A stretch of 60,000 nucleotides of DNA from Cryptomeria japonica (GCF_030272615.1 NC_081414.1:3909501-3969500); one strand, 5' to 3'. Positions 21,183 through 33,006 are shown, counted from the stretch's first letter. Notes: generated from the sequence alone by a model not told the origin. Numbers and translations are program-made.

Positions 21183-24100
21183 ATGGAGTCATCATCTAAG
21201 GCTAATAAAACTAGAAAGGGGAAGGAGCCTCTTACCATAGAGGAAAAACCCAAGAGACAGAAAAAGGAAGGGCGTTCTTTGGCCCAAGATTTGATTGACC
21301 AATGGCCATCATCCAGTTTAAGGTCTAAAAAGATTAAAGTTGATGAGGAAGGACTGGAGGACCGGTTTGAGGATCTTGGAGACACATGGACTGAGTTAAG
21401 GGGGTATGAATTCTTCGTATATGGATACAACAAAAGAGTTGCCCCTCAACCTATAAATAATTTATGGCGATTAAACCAAGGCAAACTGGTTGTGGCTAAT
21501 GTCTTTGTAAATGTAGAGCTCATGAAAGCCTTGGCAAACAATTATGACCCTAAAACCAGAACCATATATAACTATATGGGTGAATTGATTCTTTCAATTA
21601 CAAGGGAGGTTATCGACACTGTGTTTGAGTTAGACTGGGGGTTTGAGGAACCAATTGATCTCAAGAAACTGAGAAATGAATATTTCAACCTATAACACAT
21701 TTACAAAACATGGAGGCTCCCCATACACAGGCCTAGAAATGCAGGGTCTTTAGTGCCATTAGGCTAGGATGACAAAGTCCCTTATGATGTCAACTCATTC
21801 CACCCTTACTTCAAATACACTTATTATTGTGTTGCTGAGGTCTTAGGGATAAAATCCCACCCCTTAATGGATATTGTAGTCATGGTCATTTGTGTTGATT
21901 TGCAGTCTAGGGACCCCCGCTTCTTTGATTTTACTGCTTACTTAGTTGAAGCCCTGAATCATGGGTTGGAGAAGTTGAAAGGCGATGTAATCAATGTGCA
22001 ATTTAAGCATTATTCCCTTCTTATGCATATGCTGCTATATGTTGGCCAAGATGAAGGATTGTGGCCAGAAGAATTATGTGTCAGAGCATATGACAATGCC
22101 AGAATAAGAAAGCCGGTGTAGTTATGGGTTTCTTCATGGGACCAGAGATATGCAAATAATCAGTACTGGCATTTTGAAGAGTTCTTTGTTAAGACATTGT
22201 ATAGATTGTTGGGTTGTCCATATGACCATTCCCTTGCACCAAATATTCAGAGGTTCTTGAGACCCAAGGATTTTGGTGAAGATTCCTCAATTGACCACAA
22301 TTGGGGAGATTGGTATTGTTTTTCAGATTGCACACAAGTAAGGGTATACAGGTTTGAAGGGAGACCACATCTATTACCACTTACAGTGCCTGACAAAGTG
22401 GCTTGTCTGGAAATTGTGAGGCAACTATCAATTGTGAGTACAGAACATCTGACAAGCCATGGGAAACAGTCAATTGTGCCTGGATTGTTAGTCTTTTCAG
22501 ATTTTATTTTGAAAAGTTCCAAAAGTTATAGCTTGCTACAGACAAAGTTGGATTATTATGGCATGGCAATGGGGGACCCAAGGCCAAATTTTGATCCTGA
22601 GGGATATCTAAGAACGACTCGGTCATCACAGAGGCTAAAGGCTGGAGAACATAAGTCATATCTGCTAGATGATCTCATTAAGAACATTGATAGAGAAGAG
22701 GCCAGATCAAAAATAATAAAATTTGAGAAGGTAATGCAAGCCTACAAGTGGAAAATTTTAAGGGGTAAGATGGATGAAAATGTATTACAAAAGATTGAGG
22801 ACCCTTTGGAGTTGGCCAATAGACTTGTGGAGCATGAATTGGAAATACTTGAAGGAGTTCCACCTCATGTCTTTGGGGAGTATATTGATACCATCAGGAG
22901 TAAAGAGCCTTTGGCTCATATGTCCCCTGTTTCTACATCTGGTGTTATTCCATTTACTCCTAGAGAAGAGTACCCTCCTTGTTATGAAAGGGACACACAG
23001 ATGGATTTGACAATAGGACAGTTCAATGTTTGAGAGGTTGTTGATGTTAGATTCTTGGAACATGAGGACTTCATTGCTGATAGTGACTTCATTGTTTCCA
23101 AAGAGTTCACCACATTCCTATATCAACATAAAGGACTTCGGATCAGAAGCGTTATGAAAGATAGCAATGAAGAGCAGTAGTTCCAAAAGCTACAAGAGGT
23201 AGTGGATCTTATGATGAAGGAGATGACACCTGAGAAAGGGAGACAATTTCTTAAGGAGGCTAGTGTGCTATTATACTCTGGATGGGACATGAAGTCTACC
23301 CTGTTGTTTGATGGCTTTCTCAAGAAACAGGATCCAAACAAGCAAATAATGCCAGATGAAATTGATAAACTCTTCAGAGGATCAGGATATGATCCAGATA
23401 AAAAAGCTCTTCTACAATGGGCTATTTATCCAAAAGATAAAAGACCCATACCGGTTGACACAGAAGAAGCTTTTGGACATCTGATGATACAATAAGTTGG
23501 AAAGACTGATCCCAGGATCACTGCCAAACTAAATTTGGATGTGGCTAAATTGAATCAAGATCAAATAGGGTTTCTTGTCAGGGAGAACTCTACATACAAG
23601 AGCCTATATGAAAAAACCAATGAATAGAAGCAAAGACTACAAGAAAGATTATTGTGGATTGATACAGGCACCAGTGAAACAGGGATGTCATATGGTATGG
23701 ACCGAGATGCTATGGATGCTTAGACAGATGCAATATATTGGAGGAGCAAGGCAGAAAAGTCATCTTGGCAAATAGAAAAAAATGCAGCAAAAGATGGATA
23801 AGTTTGTTCATGAAATCATTGAACATAGATTCAGAAGTGTGTTACAAGTCGCAGAGAACTATTGGAAGACATACACTGGGACAACCAAAGCTTTGAGGGA
23901 GCATGAAATGCTCAAATCATGGTTGCAGGAAATGATGAATGATAACAATTTAATGACTCCTGGTGAGAGGACTGAAGCTGAGAACTACTTGAAGTTCCAT
24001 GATGGGTTTGCCGATCAATTGAGAAAAGAGCTTCAGAGATTGGATGATGGGAATACCCCTAGGGTGCCCTCTTTTTACAATGATGGTGAACTGGTGCTGC

Positions 24101-24336
24101 TAGAGCAATGGAAACAAGAGTTCGTTAATGACAAGGATCGAGCAGTGGCAGGATTGGATCGGGATAAAGACTTATCATCTTATGTGAATCATATTCTCTT
24201 CAATTATTTCCTAATAGAAAATGACATGAGAAAGATGAAAAATGATACTGTGATGTACAAGGATGACAACTACATAGAACATGTAGGGATGCTAAATTTG
24301 TTTATCTTTCAGTTTGTTAACAAAAGCAGTAGTTAG
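21183..24336 (+). pseudogene. U3-encoded ORF of unknown function, left copy
   Basis: The start ATG at 21183 is shared with the right copy. About 1,050 codons run to TAG at 24336 in the sense direction of the element. The N-terminus is Lys-rich with an NLS-like KPKRQKKEGR. The middle has conserved blocks such as DWGFEEPIDLKKL, HYSLLMHMLLYVGQD, LWPEELCV and DHNWGDWYCF. The C-terminal third is Glu/Lys-rich and probably coiled-coil (KLNQDQI.FLVRENSTYKSLYEKT, then MDKFVHEIIEHRFRSVL). I recognise no catalytic motif or known family. About eight stops (for example at 21693, 22119, 23031, 23178, 23493) and a one-base insertion near 23770 break it. Almost all of these are absent from the right copy, which implies an ancestral intact protein. 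Confidence 0.7.
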
Positions 24337-25104
24337 TAGCTATGTATTGAAATGTCACACCTCTTGGTGAAGATGTATACTCTCATATAAATGAGGAATT
24401 TTTTGTAATATTAGAGGGATCATTAGAAAAGAAGTAGATCATAGCCTCAGGCTTACCATTGTACTATTTTGATGAATATATATAATATAATCAGTCATTT
24501 TTCCTTTGCATATGTACTGTGGATTACTGCATTTTCTGCAGGCAGTTGCTTGTGATATAATCTAAAGGAGATAAGGTTATTTGTGTTCTTCCAGTAAAAT
24601 TCTATGTTTCATATTGTAAATTTGGATCAAAAAAGATTTACTTGCGAATTGTAATTGTTCCTTGTATTTTTTCCTTGGATGGTCTCTTAAAGTTAGGGTT
24701 AAATCCATTCAAGTGGTTTACAATATAGACATCGAAGTAGAGCTCATAAGAAATAGTAACTGATAGACTCGCCGAGAGGGGGTGGGTTTAAAAACTATCT
24801 CATAAGTTTACACAATAAGTCCTAAAGAAATATAAAGACTCTGTAGCCCAAATAGAAAAGGAGGCACTGGTCACCTATAAAATACAACTCATTACCATAT
24901 CAGTTCACATTTTACTTTGAAGCAATAGGATTAGCTGAGTAGGAAATATAGAGTAAATTAGCAATAGTATACACATATAAATTTCAAACACAAAGATCAA
25001 ATAGTTTCTACAACAACAATCTTGAACTCATCTGCTATATCTCCATCTTAGGAACTTACGACATTCTGATATAGGAGGAAGTCAGATCAAGATACCCAAT
25101 CTGC
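24337..25104 (+). other. U3 between the ORF and the TATA box
   Basis: AT-rich, non-coding and closely matched by 36102-36869 in the right LTR. It includes GATCATTAGAAAAGAAGTAG and CTTGCGAATTGTAATTGTTCC. The close match despite no coding content reflects LTR identity rather than proven selection. Confidence 0.7.
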
Positions 25105-25138
25105 TATAAAAGGCACTAGTTCTTGAGAACAACTAGTG
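25105..25138 (+). promoter_or_regulatory. TATA box and adjoining stem-loop of the gypsy 5' LTR
   Basis: TATAAAAG at 25105-25112 is followed directly by a hairpin with 8-bp arms, CACTAGTT...AACTAGTG (25114-25138). Both are repeated in the right LTR. A start of transcription about 30 bases downstream of the TATA box would put the hairpin at or just before the RNA's 5' end, with R/U5 of about 160 bases before the PBS. Confidence 0.65.
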
Positions 25139-25298
25139 AGTAGGTATACTTGCCTAGGTTTTGTAGAGCCTAAAGTGAGAGAGTTAGTAACCAAATATGT
25201 TCACTCTATAAGTTGGCCAAGTCAATTGGAGGGTTTGATAATAGGAGTTGGCATTTCCTTAGGACCTATCCAATCTGTTGATTTGAGACCCAACAGAT

Positions 25299-25316
25299 TG
25301 GCGGCTCTGCTGGGGA
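25299..25316 (+). other. Primer-binding site of the gypsy element
   Basis: TGGCGGCTCTGCTGGGGA lies three bases after the LTR end. Its form matches the TGGCGACTC.GCTGGGGA type known for Ogre/Tat elements, which are reported to use tRNA-Arg. The sequence exists only here and not after the right LTR, which fixes the LTR boundary. Confidence 0.85.
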
Positions 25317-25744
25317 CATTCATTTAAAAAGTACTCTGTTGTGGGAAAGAAATCATATCAAAAATATAATTTCCTTTCAAGAAGAAAGGTGGCGACTCCG
25401 AGATAATAAATTTTATGTACGGAAGAAGGTCAATAACACAAGGCCACCCAATAATACAATTAAACTTTAACCAGTAAAGAAATAAAAGGATTTCAAAAGA
25501 CGAATCAATAGATAATCCGATGGAACCCAAAAATGACTTCATGAATGGAAATTATAATCAGTACTATTTCAAAAACCATTCGCATCCAACCCTGAATAAA
25601 TAGAATTACACAGCTCCCACATACCTTAGAGATGAGGACCTGTCAGTTGTGAATAGAGCACGGAAAGGGAAATTCCCTCTTGGCTTTGAGAATCATTGTC
25701 CAAATTAAAGGATAGGAACTTCAAGTTCCTTAGCCTCGAGCAAG
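25317..25744 (+). other. Leader of the gypsy element
   Basis: No coding signal. A second PBS-like phrase, TGGCGACTCCG, occurs at 25390-25400. The leader runs to the gag start at 25745. Confidence 0.6.
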
Positions 25745-27034
25745 ATGGATGCACCAGACCGTATGGCAGACTTAATGAAACAAATGATGGAAGCAACCAT
25801 TGAAATGAAGGATATTGGGTGGGTACAGGAATGTGTAGAATTATGTGCTAAATTGGGCTTGAATATTAATGAAGAGGACATTGATCATGACTTGGAAAGG
25901 TATAGGGCAAGGTGTGAACATGTAGCCCAAGGATCAAACAAAGGGGGGAGTAATAAAGGTGAAGTCAATGCAAAAAGCAACACCTACAAGGTATCTGAAA
26001 ACCCTTTATATGATCATAGGCACAATACTCTCCCATATGCAAATACGTTTCCTGAGCACCAACACAATCACTTCAACAATTTTCCATACACCAATATACC
26101 TCCTGATTATCAGCATAATCATTCCAACAACTTTGCATATCAAAACCATTTCCAACCACAAAATCAATTTCCCCCTAGTAATAATAATATAGGTTAGAAC
26201 CATGAAAATTTCTTTCGGGGGGGATATGGATTGATAAATATAGAATGAATTAGGCAATTTGATTTTTCAGAAATGATGATGTACCCTCATCCCATTCCAA
26301 ATGAAATTAGGACTGCAATACCAAAATTCACTGGGAGCAATGCTATCTCAGGGGAAACACATTGCAAAGCCTTTGACACAGTCATGGAAGATTTTTGTCT
26401 CCCATATGAGGATGTTAAGATGAAATTGTTCATGCAGTCATTGATAGAAGATGCACGTGATTCGTTTAGAGCACTGCTGGATTTTTCAGTAAATATCCTT
26501 GCAGAGTTCAAAAGACTTTTTCTTGAACGATATGGAGATCACAATAGCCCTGAGTTTGCGTTACATGAAATCATAAGCATCAAGAAGGAACCTAATGAAG
26601 CAACGGTTGATTTCAATAAAAGATTCAATAGAGTTATGAACAAAATCCCTAATAGAATAAAACTAGTGCCTGAAGTGAGCATCTTATACTACATGAATGC
26701 TTTTGACAGTAAAACAAACTATGAGCTCAGAACAAAAAATCATACAACTCTTCAAGGAGTTATGAAAGCAGCCATAACTATAGAGAATAATAGAAAAGCA
26801 ACTGGAACTATGGGGAGAAGGGAGGATGTAAGGTTGTTCAATCCAAAGGCTCCTAAACAAACAAAGGATGATGACAAGTTGGATAAGGTGCTGAATATCC
26901 TCAAGGATTTGTCTGTCAAGGTGAATAAAACAAAGAAACAACAATTCTATCGCCATGATAGGGCCAGATTGCATGATATGCCTTATAATACCACATGGAA
27001 GGATGGAAAGCCAGTGGATAAGAATAAAAAATAA
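25745..27034 (+). pseudogene. Gypsy gag (matrix/capsid)
   Basis: The frame opens MDAPDRMADLMKQMMEATIEM, passes a His/Asn/Pro-rich spacer and stops at 26195. After a second stop near 26247 it continues in the same frame with the retrotransposon gag fold: IPKFTGSNAISGETHCKAF, KLFMQSLIEDARDSFRAL, LAEFKRLFLERYGDHNSPEF and VDFNKRFNRVMNKIP. It ends at a TAA at 27034. The stops are single-base and the fold is complete, so the ancestor was a standard gypsy gag. This copy would give only fragments. Confidence 0.85.
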
Positions 27035-27055
27035 GGTAACCAAATACTAGACCCT

Positions 27056-27547
27056 TTGAGGAAAGTGGTGAACCAGGTAGTTAATGAAGATATGTGGTGC
27101 TTATCATGTGACATGCCTCATTCTCCTTACCAATGTGCAGCAACGATGAAGTTGCAGGGAGGAGAAGAAGAATGTGAAGAGTATGCCGATGACCATACAA
27201 TAAACTTACTATCCTTTGAAGAATATGATTCATCTGAGGGGGATGAAGAAAATGATGTAAACTCTAGATGGATCAATCAACAGTGTTGTATGCAACAAGG
27301 ATTCTCAGATGAGGAAGATGAAGTCCAGCTCAGGATCCCTACTAAAGAGGAACGAGAGAGAATTACCACAGCTGTTGTCGAACAAGCCAAAAGGACTTAC
27401 ATGTTAAGGAACAAAACCATAAATCCTGAACAGGGTAAACCATCAGGCATGTTCATAAAGGAGAGTAATAGAACATCTAAACCAATAACTAAGCCAAGTA
27501 AGACCCAAGAGCAAAATACAAAAATAACTAAAGAAAAGGAGTCATAG
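27056..27547 (+). pseudogene. Gypsy gag C-terminus with zinc knuckle
   Basis: Same frame as the preceding gag. It has one CX2CX3HX4C knuckle (CLSCDMPHSPYQC, around 27098-27136), then an acidic region (EEECEEYADD, SSEGDEEND) and a basic, Thr/Lys-rich tail ending in a TAG at 27547. The acidic stretch and single knuckle fit Tat-type gag-protease linkers. Confidence 0.8.
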
Positions 27548-27583
27548 ACTTTTAAAATACAAAAAAATGAAAAGAATGAGACA

Positions 27584-28777
27584 ATGAACACTTCAAAATT
27601 GCCTACCACAACATCATTTGATATTGTTAATACCTTGACACAGACGAAAGTCTTTGTACCGCTACTTGAAATGATGAAGTTCCCTGAGTACCGTGAGAAA
27701 ACTCTGAAAGTGATCAGTGGTGTTTTTGAGGAAAAAACTCAAGAAAATAAACAAAATGGTCAGAATAGTAGCATTGAAAGTAACCATGTTCCAACCATAT
27801 ATTTAGGGTCAACAATAACAAAAAATCCTTCTCAAGTAGACCCATTATATTTAACCCTGATGATCAATAACAAGATAAAAAATTGCATGATTGATTCAGG
27901 AGCTACTATAAATGTTATGCCTGTAGGAGTCATGAAGGAACTTGGAATGGAGGTGGACACAACTTTTGGTAAATTTTACGCCATGGATAACCGTTCTGTC
28001 CTAGTGGTTGGTGTCATGAAGGATGTTGAATTCAAGTTAGCACCATGTCCAGAAGCATCTTATAAAACAAATATCACCGTGGTTGATGTTCCTCCTAATT
28101 ATGGCATGTTGTTATCCAGACAATGGTCCAATTTGATAGGAGGCCATGTTCAGCTAGACTTATCATACGCCACTATACCAGTAAATGGACAAGAAGTGAG
28201 GATTGAGAGAGAACCTCGTTCTGAGTATATTATTGAGGAGGCAGAACCTGTTGAATCAATATGTTTCATCTTGTCAGATATAGATAACTTTAAAGTGGAG
28301 TTGATAAAACCAAAAATAGAGAGCTTGACTCCAATTGAATCTTCGGTCATGGGAAATAAGGATAAAGTATGGAGGATGTATTTTGATGGATCATGCAACA
28401 AGGAAGGAAGTGGGGCTGGAATTATATTTATTTCACCAGATGGAGAGATGTTCAAGTATTCTTTTAAGCTGATAGTTGAATGTTCAAATAATATTGCAGA
28501 GTATGAAGCTCTACTTACTGGACTTAATGTGGCTACCAAGCATGGAATTAAATTGCTCAGTGTCTTTGGGGATTTAGAGTTAGTGATATCTCAAATCAAA
28601 CAGAAGTATGCTTCTAAACATCTCAGGTTGAAACAATACAGGGATGCTGTGTGGGACACCATTGAACTGTTTGATGCTTTCCAGATAAGTTGTATTGACA
28701 GGTCAAAGAATATCATGGCTGACTTCTTGGCTAATGTTGCTTTGAAAGGAAATGATATAACACTGAATAAAGTGTAA
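27584..28777 (+). pseudogene. Gypsy protease fused to an additional RNase H
   Basis: The longest unbroken piece of the element (397 codons). The retropepsin motif MIDSGATINVMP is intact (codons ~105-116), followed by the flap and the C-terminal domain of the protease. From about codon 265 comes a second domain, MYFDGSCNKEGSGAGI, with the residues of RNase H: Asp in YFDGS, Glu in NNIAEYEALLTGL, Asp in VFGDLELVI and Asp in MADFLANVA. This is the archaeal-like RNase H type known in Tat elements. Here it lies before RT, and a second RNase H follows RT in the usual place. The frame ends at 28777 and continues downstream after one stop. Confidence 0.9.
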
Positions 28778-30220
28778 GAGGTAGAAATAAAAGTCAGACC
28801 CTTTGTCCCTGACAACATATACAATTGGCAAGTTTTTCATGATGATGTTGACCTATTGAAGTTCTTACAATGTGTGGATCACTACCAAGCACAGGCTATC
28901 AACTTCAATGATTTCAAGGAAAGGGCAGATGGAAAAGAGACTCTTTTTGGACAGGGAATCATACAGTTAAAATCTAATAAGATACCTAGAGGACTAGTCA
29001 CACTAGAAAGAACTTTCAACATACAAGACAAAGTCGAGATTAAAGGGACCACAGTCAAGGAAACTGATGTTGAGCAAATTAATTTAGGAAGAAAAGAATC
29101 ACCAAGACATGTTTTTATTGGTAATAAACTGACTCCTAAGATGAAGCAACAATTAGTGATGTTACTTAGAAAGTATAAGCATGTATTTGCATGGTCTTAT
29201 GATGACCTCAAAGCCTACAAGGAGGATCTCTTTTAGCATGAAATACCTCTTAAACTTGATGCCAAGCCATTCAGACAAAAGTAGAAGCCTATAAATCCAA
29301 CTTTACTCCCTAAGATGAAAGAGGAAATAATAAAAATGAAAGATGTAGGGATAATTAAACCTTGCAGATACTCTACTTGGGTTTCAAATTTGGTACCTGT
29401 CAGAAAGAAAAATGGGGACATGGACAACATGTTGCAGAAAGTACTTGGATGCGAGCTATTATCCATGATGGATGGGTTCTCGGGTTACAATTAGGTAAAG
29501 GTTAAAGAAGCTGAACAATATAAAACAACCTTCACAACATCATGGGGCACATATGTATATGCGTGAATGCCATTTGGATTGACAAATGCAGGGGCAACAT
29601 TTCAAAGGGCAATGGATGTAGCATTTGCAGAGTTAATTGATGTAATAATGGTGGTGTATCAGGATGACTTAACAACTTATTCAAAAAAGGCTGAAGACCA
29701 CTGCGATCACCTTGAAAAGGTATTCAAAAGGGCTCTGGAATATGGGATTTCCCTAAATCCAAAGAAGTGTCATTTTGCAGTTGAAGAAGGAAAGCTCCTG
29801 GGACATATATTATCCAAAGAAGGGGTAAAGATTGACCCTGAAAGAGTAGCTGCAATAAATGAAGTCCCTATCCCAAAGACTGTCAAAACTATTCAATCAT
29901 TTCTGGGACAAATCAATTTTGTCAAAAGATTTATCCTTAATTTTGCAGACATCATAAAACTTATAGTAAGGATGTTAAAAAAGGGAGCCAAAATAGATTG
30001 GGATGTAGAAGCATTGGATGCATTCATAGCCATAAAGAGGGCAATATCTGAAGCACCGGTATTGATATCTCCAGATTTTAATAAACCTTTCTTGATTTTT
30101 TCATCTGCCTCTTGTCATACAGTAGCAGCAGTGTTGTTACAAAAGAACCAGGACAATTGTGAACAACCCATTGCATATTTAGTAAGTCACCGAACTCATC
30201 TAAGATTAAATATGATCTGA
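28778..30220 (+). pseudogene. Gypsy reverse transcriptase, internally deleted
   Basis: After a linker (KFLQCVDHYQAQAINFNDF, YKHVFAWSYDDLKAY) the RT begins with HEIPL...PKMKEEI and WVSNLVPVRKKNGD. It then jumps to MLQKVLGCELLSMMDGFSGYN. The ~25 residues that normally lie between, including the RLCVDFRNLN-type motif, are missing. The fingers/palm continue with MPFGLTNAGATFQRAMD and VVYQDDLTTYSK, where the catalytic pair is present but as YQDD rather than Y(L/V/M)DD. FLGQINFVKRFI follows. Stops at 29234 (CAG to TAG), 29283, 29492 and 29563 (CGA to TGA) interrupt one frame, and a frameshift near 30200 ends it. Confidence 0.9.
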
Positions 30221-30750
30221 ATGAAAAACAAGCTTATGCCTTGGTAAAAGCAATGAAACAATTCAGACCATATTTGGTAGGTGCAGAAGTTATAGCATAT
30301 GTTCCCAATGCTGCAGTGAAGGATATATTTAGGCAAACTGAGGTCACAGGGAGAAGATGCAAATGGATCAATCAGATTCAAGAGTTCAATATTGAGCTCA
30401 AGATCTCACAAGTCATCAAAGGTTAGGGATTGGCTAAGCTCATGGTAGGAGCAGAAGTTGAAGAGTTTCAGGTAAATGAAGTGGGATTGGAAGAAGCCAA
30501 TTTCAGTATTGAGAATACAGCATGGTATGCAGACATCATGTATTATCTCAAGCACATGAAGTGTCTAGATAATTTGACTGACAATCATAAAAGAACTTTA
30601 AAGCTAAAATCCGCAAGATATGTGATCATCAATGGAGACTTGTATTGGAAAAACAGAGATGGGATATTGTTATTATGCCTAGATGAACACCAAGCAAAGA
30701 AAATCCTACAAGAAATGCATGACATGGGGTTTGTGGTGGTCACTTCTTAG
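30190..30750 (+). pseudogene. Gypsy RNase H and connection to integrase
   Basis: Following the frameshift, YDLNEKQAYALVKAM and FRPYLVGAEVIAYVPNAAVKDIF represent the RT-linked RNase H, and WINQIQEFNIEL its end. A TAG at 30426 is followed by GLAKLMVGAE and the integrase approach region (DLYWKNRDGILLLCLDEHQAKKIL). Another frameshift near 30730 leads to the HHCC zinc domain. The Asp that would start this RNase H is in the preceding frame (LIFSSASCH, where (T/S)DAS is expected) and is altered, so this domain appears catalytically dead as well. Confidence 0.8.
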
Positions 30751-31781
30751 CCAAAACTACTGCACACAAGATATTAAGATCTGGATATCTTTGGCCATGT
30801 GTGTTCAATGATTCCCATGCTTATGTCAGAAAATGTGAGGCTTGTCAAATTTTTTTAGGCAAAATAAAGTATCGAGGGTCACTCCCACTAAGACCGATGA
30901 AAGTTGAAGAACCATTTCAGCAGTGAGGAATAGACTTTATAGGAGAGATATCCAAAAAGTCAAGTGGAGGACACAGATGGATTTTGGTTGTTATAGACTA
31001 CTTTACCAAATGGATGGAAGCAATACCTACTAAACAAGCCACTAGTAAAATGATGATAAAATTCATAATGAAGAATATCATCACTAGATTCAGTGTTCCT
31101 GCAAGGATCATCTCTGATAATGGCATGGCCTTTAGGTCTGAATAATTCAACACCTTTTGTAAAGAGTATGGCATCACAATATCTCATTCATCTCCTTACC
31201 ACCCTCAAGGTAATGGGCAGGCTAAGTCAAGTAACAAAAACATCCTAAAGATCATTAAAAAGGTGTTGGGACAAAATAAAAGGGCATGGGACTCAAAGCT
31301 AAATTTAGCATTATGGGCAGATAGAATAACAGTAAAAAAATCTACAAGGAAGTCTCCATATGAGTTGGTCTATGGTAAACGGGAAAGACTCCCTTTGGAT
31401 AATCTCCTACCTATGCATAGATTCATGACACAAGAAGGGATAGATGTTGATGACCCTTTCTAAGAAAGGTTGATGCAGTTGGTAGAGCTTGATGAAGTCA
31501 GGGCAGAGGCTCAGGAACAAAACATCAAAATTCAGAATCAGATGAAAAGGTTGTATGACAAAAGAACAACAAACAAAAAAATTAAGGTTGATGATTAGGT
31601 TTTAATGTGGAACGCCATGAGTCAAGACAAAGGCAAGCATGGCAAGTTTGAGGCTCTATGGCTTGGACCATATGTGATTATGGATAAGGCAGGGGAAGAT
31701 TCCTATTTTCTCCAAAGTTCTACAGGAGAAGTTCAAGCATTGCTAGTACATGGACAACTCTTAAAAAACTTATTTTCTTAA
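30731..31781 (+). pseudogene. Gypsy integrase, catalytic Glu replaced
   Basis: Zinc domain: GGHFLAKTTAHKILRSGYLWP, then RKCEACQ. Core: GIDFIGEI with the first Asp, ARIISDNGMAF with the second, and YHPQGNGQAKSSNKN, where the catalytic Glu expected in QAE is Lys (GAG to AAG). The C-terminus has KFEALWLGPYVI and ends HGQLLKNLFS at 31781, with no chromodomain. TGA and TAG stops occur near 30926 and 31143, and others near 31462 and 31598. No polypurine tract is evident before the right LTR; the last 130 bases are mixed in composition. Confidence 0.85.
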
Positions 31782-33006
31782 ACAACCTTTCCATTTACAG
31801 TAGTTTAGGTTTCACTCCCATTGTAAAAAATCACATTTCCTTTGATTTTTTTCTTGTATAAACTAGAGAGTTTAGATTCTTGAAGGTATCTGTAGCATAC
31901 CCCCATCGATTTGTGGAATTATATCATAAAATCCTCCATTTTTAAAAGAAAAAATCATCATTTTCCTTCCAAAGTAAAATAACCTATAAGTTGTCGAACA
32001 AGTATGATGGCATCCTATCAAAAAATCCAAAATCAAATGGTATCGATGAGACCCAGCGATGTCTCATCGATAAAAAAGGGTTGTCGAAGGGAAAGGGAAC
32101 ACTGATGAACTTGAAAGAAGACTCACCGAAAGCAATGATTCCATTGACAAAAGAGTATCGAAGAAAGTAAAAGTGGTCTCATCGACGGAAAAAACTTTCA
32201 AGGAAATAATGTTGTCAGCCCAACACATAGGAGACTCACTGAAAGCAACATTCTTATCGAAAGAATAATGTCGATCAAACAGAAGGAAGTTACATCGATA
32301 AAGGATATCGATAGGATATGAGTTTCGAGGAGACCAAAAGACAAGTTACCGATATGTATTGTTTTACTGATGGAATTTTATCGAGGAGATTACTAACGAG
32401 TTCATCGATGAGAGATGATGATGAAAGCAAGTCATTGAAGAAAGAAGGGCTTCGATGAAACGATATACTCATTCATCGAAGGGGTGTAATGATGTCGATA
32501 GAAAAATGTGTTTCGATGGAAAGGTAAAGGAAGTTATCGAAGCCCGAGGTTTCTTTGACATGGAGCTCGATTGACATCGGATAAGTATTGGTGAAAAGGC
32601 AGACATTATCATTGAATACAAGATTTTGATGAGGGGAGAAAATACCTAATTGACATAATATTCAAAGAAAAAGTGTTTTTGATAGAAACAAAGAGATCGA
32701 TGGACCGAAAAAATAAATGAACGAAAGACATATTCTCATCGAAGTGATTATTGATTATCACGAAGATCAGAATCAAATCCCTTGGAGGTCACATCACCAT
32801 TTAATTCAAACGTGTATCCAAGTGATCGTTGTTAAACTGCCATTACTAACTGCTTAAATTTGCCATAAGTAATGAATTGATATCGAAGGACACAGTATTG
32901 AGGAATTCACATGTGACGAACCAGAAGCAGAAATTGGGCGAATTCACAGAGAAGGCTCACAGTTTCAAGTAAGTTGTCCATATAGAAAGCTCCCTTATAA
33001 ATTCAA

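Larger units (their letters stand above)
20264..25295 (+). repeat. 5' LTR of the gypsy element (5,032 bp)
   Basis: Aligned by eye with 31912-37060 over its entire length. It starts TGCAGAATTACATC and ends GAGACCCAACA just before the PBS. Layout: a region dense in ATCGA motifs (20380-20935), the ORF (21183-24336), about 770 bp of AT-rich sequence, a TATA box (25105), a stem-loop and a ~160-bp R/U5. About 180 bp present in the right LTR (32537-32717) is missing here near 20890. Confidence 0.9.

Noticed and set aside
21179-21433. Minus-strand frame with Ser-rich product, also at 33003-33254
   Set aside because: Antisense shadow of the U3 ORF, conserved only because the LTRs are.
21183-24336. 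Calling the U3 ORF a gag, transposase or plant mobile domain protein
   Set aside because: No catalytic or zinc motif is visible, and resemblance to such families could not be supported from the residues seen.
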